NCBI GenBank assembly: GCA_964344985.1
Contig: CAYFPI010000009.1
Span: 1 to 46,516 of the forward strand
Source of the DNA: Thioglobus_A sp964344985
GTDB taxonomy: Bacteria > Pseudomonadota > Gammaproteobacteria > PS1 > Pseudothioglobaceae
Direction of reading: 5' to 3'
DNA length: 46,516 nucleotides
Position numbers and translations under genes: made by a program. Below the pieces are notes generated by a model. The model saw nothing but the letters and a program-made list of their open reading frames with translations, was not told the DNA's origin and made no database searches. Shown in pieces: positions 24,562 to 32,141 of the stretch (the first letter of the stretch is position 1; the number at the start of each line of letters is the position of its first letter).

Positions 24562-26460
24562 GTGGCACTGTCACAACAGATTATTAATCAGCTTGCTCGC
24601 CAAGAATTGTTGGTGAGCGAGTTATCCGATCAAGATTTATCAGAATTCTGCCAACTGGCTAATAGTGCCTATCGCTCTGGCGATCCCATTATTAGTGATC
24701 AAGACTATGACTTTATCTTTTTGCCAGCATTGGCAGAACGACTCCCTAATCACCCATTACTACACTTTGTAGAGCCGGAAGGAAGGGGCTTTTCCGAGGA
24801 AAAACTACTATTGCCAGAGGTGATGCTATCAACAGATAAGGCATATTCTTGGAGTGAAGTGTATAAATGGATTGAACGATTAGAGAAATCTGCTGTTGAA
24901 ATATCATTAGATTTAGAATTGATTCATATTAAGGCCACCCCAAAGTTAGATGGCTTTGCAGGTTATGATGATGGGGCTAAATTATATACAAGAGGTGATG
25001 GCAAGAAAGGCAGTGATGTAAGCCGTGTTTTTGATCGTGGCATGCAAATTTATAATGACAGTGGTCGTGGTCAAGGTGCTGGTGAGATTGTGGTTAAGAG
25101 GAGCTACTTTGAGTCGCATTTGTCTGATGATTTTGAATTTCCTAGAAATTTTCAAGCAAGCTTAATCAAAGAAAAAGAATTGGACGAGAAAGCCAAAGCA
25201 GCCATTGCTGCAAAAGCCGCCTTGTTTGTTCCATTTGTACAATTGCCAACATGGTCTGGCAATATTCAAACGCTTATTCAAGAGTTTGACAATATTGTTT
25301 TAGAAGTACTAAGTATGGTTGATTTTGATGTTGACGGTGTTGTATTTGAAGTTACGAATGATGAGTTAAAGGCCCATATGGGTGCAAATCGAAAATTCCA
25401 TCGTTGGCAGATTGCCTTTAAAGAAAACAAAGATAAAGCTCAAGTTAAAGTACTATCGGTTACGCCACAAGTAGGACGTACAGGAAAAATAACTCCAGTT
25501 GCAGAATTAGAGCCAACTCTGTTAAGTGGTGCTACTATTGTTAGAGCAACCGGACATCATTATGGCCTGGTAAAAGAACAAGGTCTAGGTGCTGGCAGCG
25601 TCATTGAGCTAACCAGATCTGGTTTGGTAATACCTAAGATTAACCGAGTCATCAAGCCTTCAGTGGTTGAGATTCCAAGTATTTGTCCAAGCTGTTCAGA
25701 AGATCTTTCTTGGGAGTCAGATTTTTTAATGTGCACCAATCATCATCATTGTCCAGCTCAAATTGTTGGAAAAATGGAATATTTTTTTAAGATCATGGCA
25801 AATAATGATGGTTTTGGCATCGCTACGATTGAGAAGTTGTATGAACACGGCATTCGTAGAATTTCACAAATATATGCATTGACTCAACAAGAGTTGGTGA
25901 ATATGGGTTTTGGTAATAAAACCAGTGAAAATCTGATAAATCAACTTAAGCGCTCACATACTGAACAAGTGGAAGATTGGCGATTTTTAGCTGCATTTGG
26001 TGTACTTAGAATGGGCACAGGTAATTGTGAAAATTTACTTAAAGTGTATCCATTAAATGAAATATTTGATTTGAAATTAGAAGACATATCAGCCATTGAT
26101 GGATTTGCACAGTTAACAGCAGAAGTGATTGTTACAGGGCTAAAATCAATTTCTGAAGAGTTTTCTTTGCTTTTTAATCAGAAATTTAATTTAGAAATAA
26201 CACCATTAACAAAAGATCAGCAAGATTTCTCTCATCAATTATCTGGAAAAAATGTTATTTTCACAGGCAAGATGAATGCTTCAAGAGATGAAATGAAAAA
26301 ACATGCAAAGTCATTAGGAATCAATGTAGTGGGTACTGTTAGTGGAAAAACTGACTATTTGATTATTGGAGAAAAAGTAGGTGTTAAAAAAATACAAAAA
26401 GCACAAGAGCTTGGAGTTAAGGTAATTACTGAGTTAGAATATTCAAATATGATTAAATAA
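24562..26460 (+). CDS. ligA: Divergent NAD+-dependent DNA ligase (LigA-like)
   Basis: Seals DNA nicks using NAD+. Domains in order: Ia NAD-binding (residues 30-60), adenylation with KLDG (Lys128), RGDG, GE (near 174), motif V AFK (287), an OB fold, a four-Cys zinc finger (CPSC then CTNHHHC), HhH repeats, and a C-terminal BRCT (about 560-632). Start is GTG 24562. Several usually conserved residues differ: E. coli Tyr22-His23 correspond to Ala36-Tyr37, Glu113 to Thr126, and Lys290 to Glu263 (DGVVFEV). 632 aa is a little short. It could be a working divergent ligase or a second, specialised one. Confidence 0.85.
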   Translation: MALSQQIINQLARQELLVSELSDQDLSEFCQLANSAYRSGDPIISDQDYDFIFLPALAERLPNHPLLHFVEPEGRGFSEEKLLLPEVMLSTDKAYSWSEVYKWIERLEKSAVEISLDLELIHIKATPKLDGFAGYDDGAKLYTRGDGKKGSDVSRVFDRGMQIYNDSGRGQGAGEIVVKRSYFESHLSDDFEFPRNFQASLIKEKELDEKAKAAIAAKAALFVPFVQLPTWSGNIQTLIQEFDNIVLEVLSMVDFDVDGVVFEVTNDELKAHMGANRKFHRWQIAFKENKDKAQVKVLSVTPQVGRTGKITPVAELEPTLLSGATIVRATGHHYGLVKEQGLGAGSVIELTRSGLVIPKINRVIKPSVVEIPSICPSCSEDLSWESDFLMCTNHHHCPAQIVGKMEYFFKIMANNDGFGIATIEKLYEHGIRRISQIYALTQQELVNMGFGNKTSENLINQLKRSHTEQVEDWRFLAAFGVLRMGTGNCENLLKVYPLNEIFDLKLEDISAIDGFAQLTAEVIVTGLKSISEEFSLLFNQKFNLEITPLTKDQQDFSHQLSGKNVIFTGKMNASRDEMKKHAKSLGINVVGTVSGKTDYLIIGEKVGVKKIQKAQELGVKVITELEYSNMIK

Positions 26461-26467
26461 TAAAACC

Positions 26468-27403
26468 ATGCAAATATCAGATTTAATTGTTGAACAAAAG
26501 AATTTCTTAACTGATCAACTTGGTGAGGGTCTAATGCAATTATCACAAGCATGTGACAACTGCATGGATAACGAGACTAGTCTTGATCAATTAAATCAGC
26601 TGTTGTTCTCTTACATGCAAAACCATACTTATGCAAATTTAGTTTATGTGTTAGACAGGTACGGAATACAAATTACTGCCAACATTACTCAAACAGAAAT
26701 ACTGAGTGATTTTGAGGGTCAAAATTTATCTGATCGCCCATTTTTTAATAGTATTGATGATGATCATCCAATTTATATCTCCGATGCTTATGTTTCAAGC
26801 GTTACACTAAAGCCTTGTATTAGTGTGGTGCACACTATTTGCCATGATGATGAAATTATTGCCATGCTGGTATTTGACCTAGATTTGGAAAAGCTACCAC
26901 TGCCAAAGCAAGATTTTGACTTGGAAGATTGGCGACAAATTAAGGGTGATCCTGAAATACGTTCAAATCTATTCAATCAAAGTAGAATTGAATCAGAAAT
27001 GGATAAATCTATTGATGAGGTGCATGAGATTGCAACAGAACTCCTAAGTGAGTTAGGCGTATTTCACCTAAAGTTACATTACGCTTCATCTAGAGCAACT
27101 GTATGGAATATGGATAATCCATACAACTATCATGTTCATGTGCTTGATGAAGTTATTAGCCCTAATATTTTTTTACTGCATCCTAAAAAAAATTATCCAA
27201 AGGATGCTAAAGTTAGTCAAAATCAAATCAAAGAAGTGTTTGAAAAATTTAAATATTTACGCTTTATGGACGAGAATCTATATCTAAAAACAGGTAGTTT
27301 GAATATTATGAATGGTATTGTAGGACTTAGTTTTTCTTGTGATGGTAGTCATTATTTGGCAATAGATGATTTTTTAGATAATTTTGACGATAAGTTTGGA
27401 TAA
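26468..27403 (+). CDS. Cytoplasmic Cache/PDC-like sensor protein, function unknown
   Basis: Family not firmly recognised. Residues about 55-145 look like a PDC/Cache ligand-binding fold: VYVLDRYGIQITANI, a GQNLSDRPFF segment, YISDAYVSSVT, KPCISVVHTI and then LVFDLDL. These usually sit outside the membrane in sensors, but no signal peptide or membrane helix is seen here. The C-terminal half (150-311) has no recognisable output domain. It lies 8 bp after ligA and directly upstream of the glnK2 promoter. A regulatory role in nitrogen control is only a guess from position. Confidence 0.5.
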   Translation: MQISDLIVEQKNFLTDQLGEGLMQLSQACDNCMDNETSLDQLNQLLFSYMQNHTYANLVYVLDRYGIQITANITQTEILSDFEGQNLSDRPFFNSIDDDHPIYISDAYVSSVTLKPCISVVHTICHDDEIIAMLVFDLDLEKLPLPKQDFDLEDWRQIKGDPEIRSNLFNQSRIESEMDKSIDEVHEIATELLSELGVFHLKLHYASSRATVWNMDNPYNYHVHVLDEVISPNIFLLHPKKNYPKDAKVSQNQIKEVFEKFKYLRFMDENLYLKTGSLNIMNGIVGLSFSCDGSHYLAIDDFLDNFDDKFG

Positions 27404-27426
27404 TAATTGTTTTTAATAAAAAAGTA

Positions 27427-27455
27427 TTGTGCCCAAGTATTTTCTTTGATATAAT
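27427..27455 (+). promoter_or_regulatory. Predicted sigma70 promoter of glnK2-amt2
   Basis: TTGTGC (27427-27432), 17-bp spacer, TATAAT (27450-27455). The start site near 27462 gives a leader of about 200 nt before glnK2. Confidence 0.7.
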
Positions 27456-27467
27456 TTCTGCCAGTTG

Positions 27468-27508
27468 TTTCCCAAAGGCGGGAAAATAACACTAAACATA
27501 GACGTTTA
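27468..27508 (+). promoter_or_regulatory. Candidate ANTAR-target RNA, twin hexaloop hairpins (leader 2)
   Basis: P1: TTTCCC / GGGAAA (27468-27473, 27480-27485) with hexaloop AAAGGC. P2: TAAAC / GTTTA (27493-27497, 27504-27508) with hexaloop ATAGAC. Linker 7 nt. Both loops show A1 and G4. The 3' arm of P2 is part of the 5' arm of the next terminator (27502-27514), so holding P2 together would prevent termination. Confidence 0.8.
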
Positions 27509-27548
27509 TTTAGACTTTTTAAAAAGATCTAAATAAACGTTTTTTTTT
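27502..27548 (+). terminator. Terminator 1 in glnK2 leader (overlaps ANTAR P2)
   Basis: 13-bp perfect stem ACGTTTATTTAGA (27502-27514) with TCTAAATAAACGT (27528-27540), loop able to pair further (CTTTTT/AAAAAG), then a run of eight T. It cannot form at the same time as P2. Confidence 0.88.
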
Positions 27549-27590
27549 GCGCGCTTCACGGTGGAGTGGGTGCATTAATAAGGTATTGAA

Positions 27591-27639
27591 GCCAACAATT
27601 GTATTTGTTTATTGACAAATGTAATTGTTGGCTTTTTTT
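27591..27639 (+). terminator. Terminator 2 in glnK2 leader
   Basis: 18-bp stem (27591-27608 with 27615-27632, two G-T wobbles, otherwise perfect), loop TTATTG, then seven T. It ends 23 bp before glnK2, leaving no room for another promoter, so transcripts must pass it. A GCTTCA/TGAAGC pair at 27554-27559 and 27587-27592 closes the stretch just before it. Confidence 0.85.
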
Positions 27640-27662
27640 GTTTTTAAACATAGGAGAGTTTT

Positions 27663-28010
27663 ATGAAAATGGTAACAGCAATCATCAAACCATTCAAACT
27701 TGATGAAGTAAGAGAGGCGCTATCAGAGATTGGCGTTTCAGGAATAACAGTAACAGAAGTTAAAGGATTTGGTCGTCAGAAGGGGCATACCGAGCTTTAT
27801 CGCGGTGCAGAGTATACGGTGGATTTCTTGCCTAAGGTAAAGTTGGATATTGCAGTTGCGGCTGATCAAGTGGATAGTGTTGTGGAGTCAATCACTGCAG
27901 CATCCAAATCAGATGCCAACGGCAAAATTGGCGATGGAAAAATCTTTGTTTCATCATTAGAGCAAGTAGTTCGTATTCGTACGGGCGAGACTGGTTCGGT
28001 AGCACTATAA
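27663..28010 (+). CDS. glnK: Nitrogen regulatory protein PII (GlnK), copy 2
   Basis: Second PII protein, 115 aa, close to copy 1 over the first 60 residues and different in the region after the T-loop, where it has a three-residue insert (KSDANGKIGDG). T-loop GRQKGHTELYRGAEY with Tyr51 is intact. AGGAGAG ribosome site 5-11 bp upstream, and amt2 starts 9 bp after its stop. Probably the dedicated regulator of amt2. Confidence 0.95.
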   Translation: MKMVTAIIKPFKLDEVREALSEIGVSGITVTEVKGFGRQKGHTELYRGAEYTVDFLPKVKLDIAVAADQVDSVVESITAASKSDANGKIGDGKIFVSSLEQVVRIRTGETGSVAL

Positions 28011-28019
28011 GGAGGCAAC

Positions 28020-29237
28020 ATGGAAAATACAATTTTAGAAATGCAATTTGCTATAGATACCTTTTATTTCTTAATGATGGGTGCGCTAGTAATGTGGATG
28101 GCGGCAGGTTTCTCAATGTTAGAAGCTGGCCTTGTTAGAAGTAAAAATACGGCAGAAATTCTAACCAAGAATGTCGGTTTGTTTGCAATCGCATGTACAA
28201 CGTACATGGTTTATGGTTATGACATTATGTATGGCGGCGGTGTTTTGCTAGATGGTATTGAAACAGTTGCAAAAGATGCAACCTATGCAGCACCTTCATA
28301 TTTTTTCTTTCAGGTGGTATTTGTTGCAACAGCAATGAGTATTGTCTCTGGTGCAGTTGCTGAGCGTATGAAGTTGTTCTCATTCTTTGCTTTTGCAGTG
28401 GTGTTTACAGGCATTATTTATCCAATGGAAGGCGCATGGACGTGGAATGGTGAGTCAGTATTTGGCTTGTTTGTATTGGGCGACTTAGGTTTTGCAGACT
28501 TTGCTGGTTCAGGTATTGTACATATGGCTGGTGCTGCTGCTGCTTTAGCAGGTGTACTAGTATTAGGCGCTCGTAAAGGCAAGTACAATAAAGACGGTTC
28601 ATCAAACGCAATCCCAGGTGCAAACATGCCTTTGGCAACATTAGGTACGTTCATCCTATGGATGGGCTGGTTTGGTTTTAATGGTGGTTCAGTACTAGCA
28701 ATGGCTAGTAAAGAAAGCGCTAACGCAGTAGCAATGGTTTTCTTAAACACTAATGCAGCAGCAGCTGGTGGTGTGATCGCAGCGCTATTGTTAGTTAAAC
28801 TACTATGGGGCAAGGCTGACTTAACAATGGCGCTTAATGGTGCATTGGCAGGTCTTGTAGCGATTACGGCTGGCCCTGATACGCCAAGTGCATTAGAAGC
28901 AACCTTGATTGGTGCTGTAGGTGGTGCGTTGGTGGTGTTCTCAATCTCTACGCTTGATAAAGTGTTTAAGATTGATGATCCAGTGGGTGCAATTTCTGTA
29001 CACGGTGTGGTTGGTTTATGGGGCTTGTTAGCAGTGCCATTAACCAACTCAAGTGTATCATTTACTGGTCAGTTAGCTGGTGCAGGCACGATCTTTGTAT
29101 GGGTATTTGGTACATCATTAGTGTTATGGTTAGTGCTTAAAGCTATCATGGGCATTAGAATCTCTGAAGAAGAAGAGGCTAGCGGCGCTGATATCGCAGA
29201 GTGTGGTTTGGAGGCTTACCCAGAGTTTACAAAGTAA
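28020..29237 (+). CDS. amt: Ammonium transporter Amt, copy 2
   Basis: A different Amt subfamily from copy 1: no signal peptide, and an N-terminus FLMMGALVMWMAAGFSMLEA followed by GLVRSKNTAEIL. Pore residues present in FADFAGSGIVHMAGAAAA (Asp, first His) and ISVHGVVGLWG (second His). WMGWFGFNGGSVLAM is a family signature. 405 aa, about 11 helices. The two Amt proteins are old paralogues, so their shared leader design is not just a recent duplication. Confidence 0.95.
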   Translation: MENTILEMQFAIDTFYFLMMGALVMWMAAGFSMLEAGLVRSKNTAEILTKNVGLFAIACTTYMVYGYDIMYGGGVLLDGIETVAKDATYAAPSYFFFQVVFVATAMSIVSGAVAERMKLFSFFAFAVVFTGIIYPMEGAWTWNGESVFGLFVLGDLGFADFAGSGIVHMAGAAAALAGVLVLGARKGKYNKDGSSNAIPGANMPLATLGTFILWMGWFGFNGGSVLAMASKESANAVAMVFLNTNAAAAGGVIAALLLVKLLWGKADLTMALNGALAGLVAITAGPDTPSALEATLIGAVGGALVVFSISTLDKVFKIDDPVGAISVHGVVGLWGLLAVPLTNSSVSFTGQLAGAGTIFVWVFGTSLVLWLVLKAIMGIRISEEEEASGADIAECGLEAYPEFTK

Positions 29238-29264
29238 TCCCTAAATAAAACCATATTGGTTTTT

Positions 29265-29289
29265 AGCCTCGCTTATTGCGAGGCTTTTT
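29265..29289 (+). terminator. Terminator of glnK2-amt2
   Basis: AGCCTCGC-TTATT-GCGAGGCT followed by T5. A smaller AAAACC/GGTTTT hairpin (29247-29263) directly precedes it. Confidence 0.88.
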
Positions 29290-29369
29290 AGGTAAAAACC
29301 AGCTCAATTTATTTACAAATTATGTAGAATACGGCTCTATAAATCAAATTAAACGAATACGGAGAAAAT

Positions 29370-29813
29370 ATGATTGTTGAAGATATTATGTCAACCAATG
29401 TAAAGACAGTAACGGTTGATCAACCAGTTAAAGATATTGCGATTATGATGGTGATGGATCACATTAGTGGCGCGCCAGTAGTTGATGAGGAAAACAATCT
29501 GGTTGGTATTATTTCTGAGAAAGATATCTTGCAGCACATGTTTCCAAAACTAGAAGAGGTGATGAGTGATACGCATTTTGATTTTGAAAATATGGAAAGT
29601 AATTATAAAGATACTATGAATTACAAGATTGGTGACATCATGACCAAAGATGTTGCTAGTATTGACTTAGGCATGCCATGCTTAAAGGCGGCATCTACCA
29701 TGTGGCTTAGAAAATTTAGAAGAATCCCAGTAACCAGTCAAGGAAAATTAGTGGGTATTGTTAGTATTGGCGATGTTCATAGAGCGATTTTTAAGTCTTG
29801 CATGACATCATAA
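29370..29813 (+). CDS. Two-CBS-domain protein
   Basis: Stand-alone pair of CBS domains: domain 1 with DIMSTNVKTVTVDQPVKDIA and HISGAPVVDEENNLVGIISEKD (residues 5-52), domain 2 with IGDIMTKDVASIDLGMP and RIPVTSQGKLVGIVSIGDV (about 88-138). Such pairs bind adenosyl ligands (AMP, ATP, SAM) and often act as energy sensors, but the target here is unknown. GGAG ribosome site 7 bp upstream. It lies between amt2 and the NasT-type gene, only 27 bp from the latter, so it probably shares its transcript and could feed the nitrogen circuit. Confidence 0.85.
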   Translation: MIVEDIMSTNVKTVTVDQPVKDIAIMMVMDHISGAPVVDEENNLVGIISEKDILQHMFPKLEEVMSDTHFDFENMESNYKDTMNYKIGDIMTKDVASIDLGMPCLKAASTMWLRKFRRIPVTSQGKLVGIVSIGDVHRAIFKSCMTS

Positions 29814-29840
29814 TAGATAATTAAATAAAATACCCCTCCC

Positions 29841-30425
29841 ATGAATACAGCACTCAAGATCATCCTAGTGGATGAAAACTCTGGCCGTTCTGCGATGTTA
29901 CGAAGAGCTTTGCAAGATAAAGGTCATGAAGTAATTTGTCGTATGAGTGATAGCTCAAGCTTGCAAGATAGTAACGAAATGACTCATGCAGATGTTGTTA
30001 TTGTTAATGCTGACATTCCAGATGAAGAGGTTTTTGCAAATCTGACGGATGTAAACAAAACTAAGCCTAAACCAATTGTTATGTTTACTGAAGAGTCTAA
30101 TTCTGAAATGGCTAGCTCTGCTATCAAATCAGGTGTTAATGCTTATATTGTAGACGGTCTTGAAGAAAATAGAGTGCAGCCTATTATTGACGTGGCTATG
30201 GCTCGTTTTAGAGAGTTCCAAGCGCTTAAAGATGAGTTAGATGCAACACGTAATCAACTATCCGAGCGTAAAGCAGTAGAAAAAGCTAAAGGCTTGCTAA
30301 TGAAGCACAAAGGTATTAATGAAGATGATGCTTATCAGTCGCTTAGAAAGATGGCAATGGATAAAAATAAACGTATTGTTGATGTTGCTGATAGTGTTAT
30401 CAGTGCGTTTGAGCTATTAGGGTAG
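29841..30425 (+). CDS. nasT: NasT-type ANTAR antiterminator with pseudo-receiver
   Basis: RNA-binding response regulator. Residues 5-125 are a receiver-like domain; residues about 130-194 are a coiled coil plus ANTAR domain (ERKAVEKAKGLLMKHKGI, DDAYQSLRKMAMDKNKRI). ANTAR proteins bind twin hexaloop hairpins and block terminators. GVNAYIVDGL in the receiver is typical of NasT. The acidic pocket Asp11-Glu12 is kept, but Asn56 sits at the phospho-acceptor position (VNADIP), so control is probably by a partner protein, as NasS controls NasT, not by phosphorylation. No NasS gene is in the window. Both glnK leaders nearby carry matching RNA motifs. It ends 4 bp from convergent tatC. Confidence 0.9.
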   Translation: MNTALKIILVDENSGRSAMLRRALQDKGHEVICRMSDSSSLQDSNEMTHADVVIVNADIPDEEVFANLTDVNKTKPKPIVMFTEESNSEMASSAIKSGVNAYIVDGLEENRVQPIIDVAMARFREFQALKDELDATRNQLSERKAVEKAKGLLMKHKGINEDDAYQSLRKMAMDKNKRIVDVADSVISAFELLG

Positions 30426-30429
30426 GGTC

Positions 30430-31308
30430 TTACTCTTTATCAAGTTTTTTAAACTCTTTATCGATTTTATCTAGCTCTGCATCAAATTCATCATCATCCC
30501 AATCGTCCTCTTCTTCTTTTTCAGAAGCACTGGAGTTTTTGTTGGAAGTATCGGAACTTGGCTTAGGATCATCAGTACTTGGAGAGTCATTATTCTCACG
30601 TTTGAATAGCGGTGCAAAGATAAGCCCTGCTTCAAACAACAACCACATTGGGATGGCAATCAATGTTTGTGAAATGATATCTGGAGGGGTAAGTAGCATG
30701 CCTAATACAAAAGCACCAATCACCACATAAGGGCGATTTTTCTTTAGTTTTTCAGCCGTAGTAGCACCAAACATAATTAGCAGTATGGTGGCAATAGGCA
30801 CTTCAAAGGCTACACCAAAGGCAAACGATACCTTAAGAACAAAATCTAGGTAATATTGAATATCAGGTGTAAAGTCAACAATACTAGGGCCAATTGAAGA
30901 CAAAAACCCAAAAATAACAGGAAATACAATATAGAAAGAAAACAACAACCCTGCATAAAACAAAATAGTAGAAGAAACCACTAAAGGAAGAATCATCTGT
31001 TTTTCGTGTTTGTATAGTGCGGGTGCAATAAATGACCAGATTTGATAAAGCAGATAAGGCATTGCAATATAGACTGCAATAATTAAAGCCATTTTTAACG
31101 GCGTTAAAAATGGTGAAATAACACCAATGGCTATAATGTTGGTATCTTGAGGCAGGACACTAACAATAGGTGCCGCAATAAAACTATATACTTCATTAGC
31201 AAAAGGAAATAAAGCAACAAAGATAACCAGTATTGCAACTACTGAATGAAGTAGTATGTCTCTAAGTTCAACCAAGTGTTGAACAAAAGTCATTTCTTTA
31301 TTTGTCAT
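30430..31308 (-). CDS. tatC: Twin-arginine translocase subunit TatC
   Basis: Core receptor of the Tat exporter for folded proteins. Six membrane helices and family segments FVQHLVELRDILL, PFLTPLKMAL, PYLLYQIWSFIAPALYKHEK, VAFEVPI and MLLTPPDIISQT. 292 aa, longer than E. coli (258) because of an acidic C-terminal tail of about 55 residues (SASEKEEEDDWDDDEFDAEL). Last gene of hisI-hisE-tatA-tatB-tatC, overlapping tatB by 4 bp. Confidence 0.96.
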   Translation of the reverse strand: MTNKEMTFVQHLVELRDILLHSVVAILVIFVALFPFANEVYSFIAAPIVSVLPQDTNIIAIGVISPFLTPLKMALIIAVYIAMPYLLYQIWSFIAPALYKHEKQMILPLVVSSTILFYAGLLFSFYIVFPVIFGFLSSIGPSIVDFTPDIQYYLDFVLKVSFAFGVAFEVPIATILLIMFGATTAEKLKKNRPYVVIGAFVLGMLLTPPDIISQTLIAIPMWLLFEAGLIFAPLFKRENNDSPSTDDPKPSSDTSNKNSSASEKEEEDDWDDDEFDAELDKIDKEFKKLDKE

Positions 31309-31592
31309 GACTTCTTTTGATCGGGGTTATTTTTGATATCGCTCAAAGCTTCTTTAGTTTCATCAAAAATCTCTACAATATTTGACTCTTTATCCATGAT
31401 GTCCAATTGCTCTTTAAGTTCATCTGTGTTGATTTCCTCATTGATATCATCTTGGACTTTAGCAACAAAACGCTTAACCTTTCCAGCATAAAGACCAGCT
31501 TTTCTAGCAATTGCAGGCATGCGCTCAGGACCTACTACAATTAATGTAATAACACCAATTAAAGCAAACTCCCAAAAGCCAACGTCAAACAT
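31305..31592 (-). CDS. tatB: Twin-arginine translocase subunit TatB
   Basis: Forms the substrate receptor with TatC. N-terminal membrane helix FWEFALIGVITLIVVGPERMP, with the Glu and the Gly-Pro hinge typical of TatB, then an amphipathic helix (IARKAGLYAGKVKRF) and a charged tail. 95 aa is on the short side. Located 3 bp after tatA. Confidence 0.93.
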   Translation of the reverse strand: MFDVGFWEFALIGVITLIVVGPERMPAIARKAGLYAGKVKRFVAKVQDDINEEINTDELKEQLDIMDKESNIVEIFDETKEALSDIKNNPDQKKS

Positions 31593-31595
31593 GGT

Positions 31596-31805
31596 TTATT
31601 TTTCTTTTGCTTCTTCTTTTACGGCTTTCACATCGATAATGTCGTCTTTATTATCGATTTTATCGTTCTCACCATCTTTCATTGATTTTTTAAAGCCTTT
31701 AATGGCACCACCAAGGTCACCACCAATATTCTTTAAGCGCTTGCCACCAAAAAGCAGCAAAACAATGACTAGAATGATAATCAGTTCAAACGGTCCTGGC
31801 ATCAT
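31596..31805 (-). CDS. tatA: Twin-arginine translocase subunit TatA
   Basis: Pore-forming Tat subunit. N-terminal helix ELIIILVIVLLLFGGKRL, the FGxKRL hinge, and the amphipathic helix GGDLGGAIKGFKKSM are classic. The tail is highly charged and acidic. 69 aa. First tat gene, 18 bp after hisE. Confidence 0.95.
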   Translation of the reverse strand: MMPGPFELIIILVIVLLLFGGKRLKNIGGDLGGAIKGFKKSMKDGENDKIDNKDDIIDVKAVKEEAKEK

Positions 31806-31823
31806 ATTTATTTCTCCTATTGT

Positions 31824-32141
31824 TTAGTTAGTTCTATTGGCTTTTTCTTCTAACCCCGATAAGCCAAATCGTTTTGATAATTCATCTTGTATTTTATCGA
31901 CTTCAATGTCTTTATGTCGTAGCAATACCAACGTGTGAAACCATAAGTCTGCTACTTCGTAGATGATTTTATCCTTCTCACCATCTTTAGCAGCCATAAT
32001 GACTTCGGCAGATTCCTCGCCAATTTTTTTTAAAATTTCATCTGTGCCTTTAGTGTATAAAGAAGACACATACGACTCATTAGACTTTGAAGATTTTCGA
32101 TCTTCTAACACCTGTTCTAATTTTTTTAAAATATTATCCAT
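31824..32141 (-). CDS. hisE: Phosphoribosyl-ATP pyrophosphatase HisE
   Basis: Second step of histidine synthesis, hydrolysing PR-ATP to PR-AMP. MazG-like helical fold: LEQVLEDRKSS, SLYTKGTDEILKKIGEESAE with the metal-binding EExxE, and YEVADLWFHTLVLL. 105 aa is typical for a separate HisE. It overlaps hisI by 8 bp, and hisI-hisE-tatABC is a known gammaproteobacterial arrangement. Confidence 0.95.
   Translation of the reverse strand: MDNILKKLEQVLEDRKSSKSNESYVSSLYTKGTDEILKKIGEESAEVIMAAKDGEKDKIIYEVADLWFHTLVLLRHKDIEVDKIQDELSKRFGLSGLEEKANRTN

Noticed and set aside
27554..27583. Possible third ANTAR hairpin pair (ACGGTG loop) or a 5-codon leader peptide (GTG GAG TGG GTG CAT) before terminator 2
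   Set aside because: The stem has only about 3 pairs with a wobble, no second hexaloop follows, and the mini-ORF has no ribosome site.
28418..29047. 209-aa minus-strand frame opposite amt2
   Set aside because: Shadow of amt2, Pro/Ala-rich as expected from the complementary strand; no start signals.
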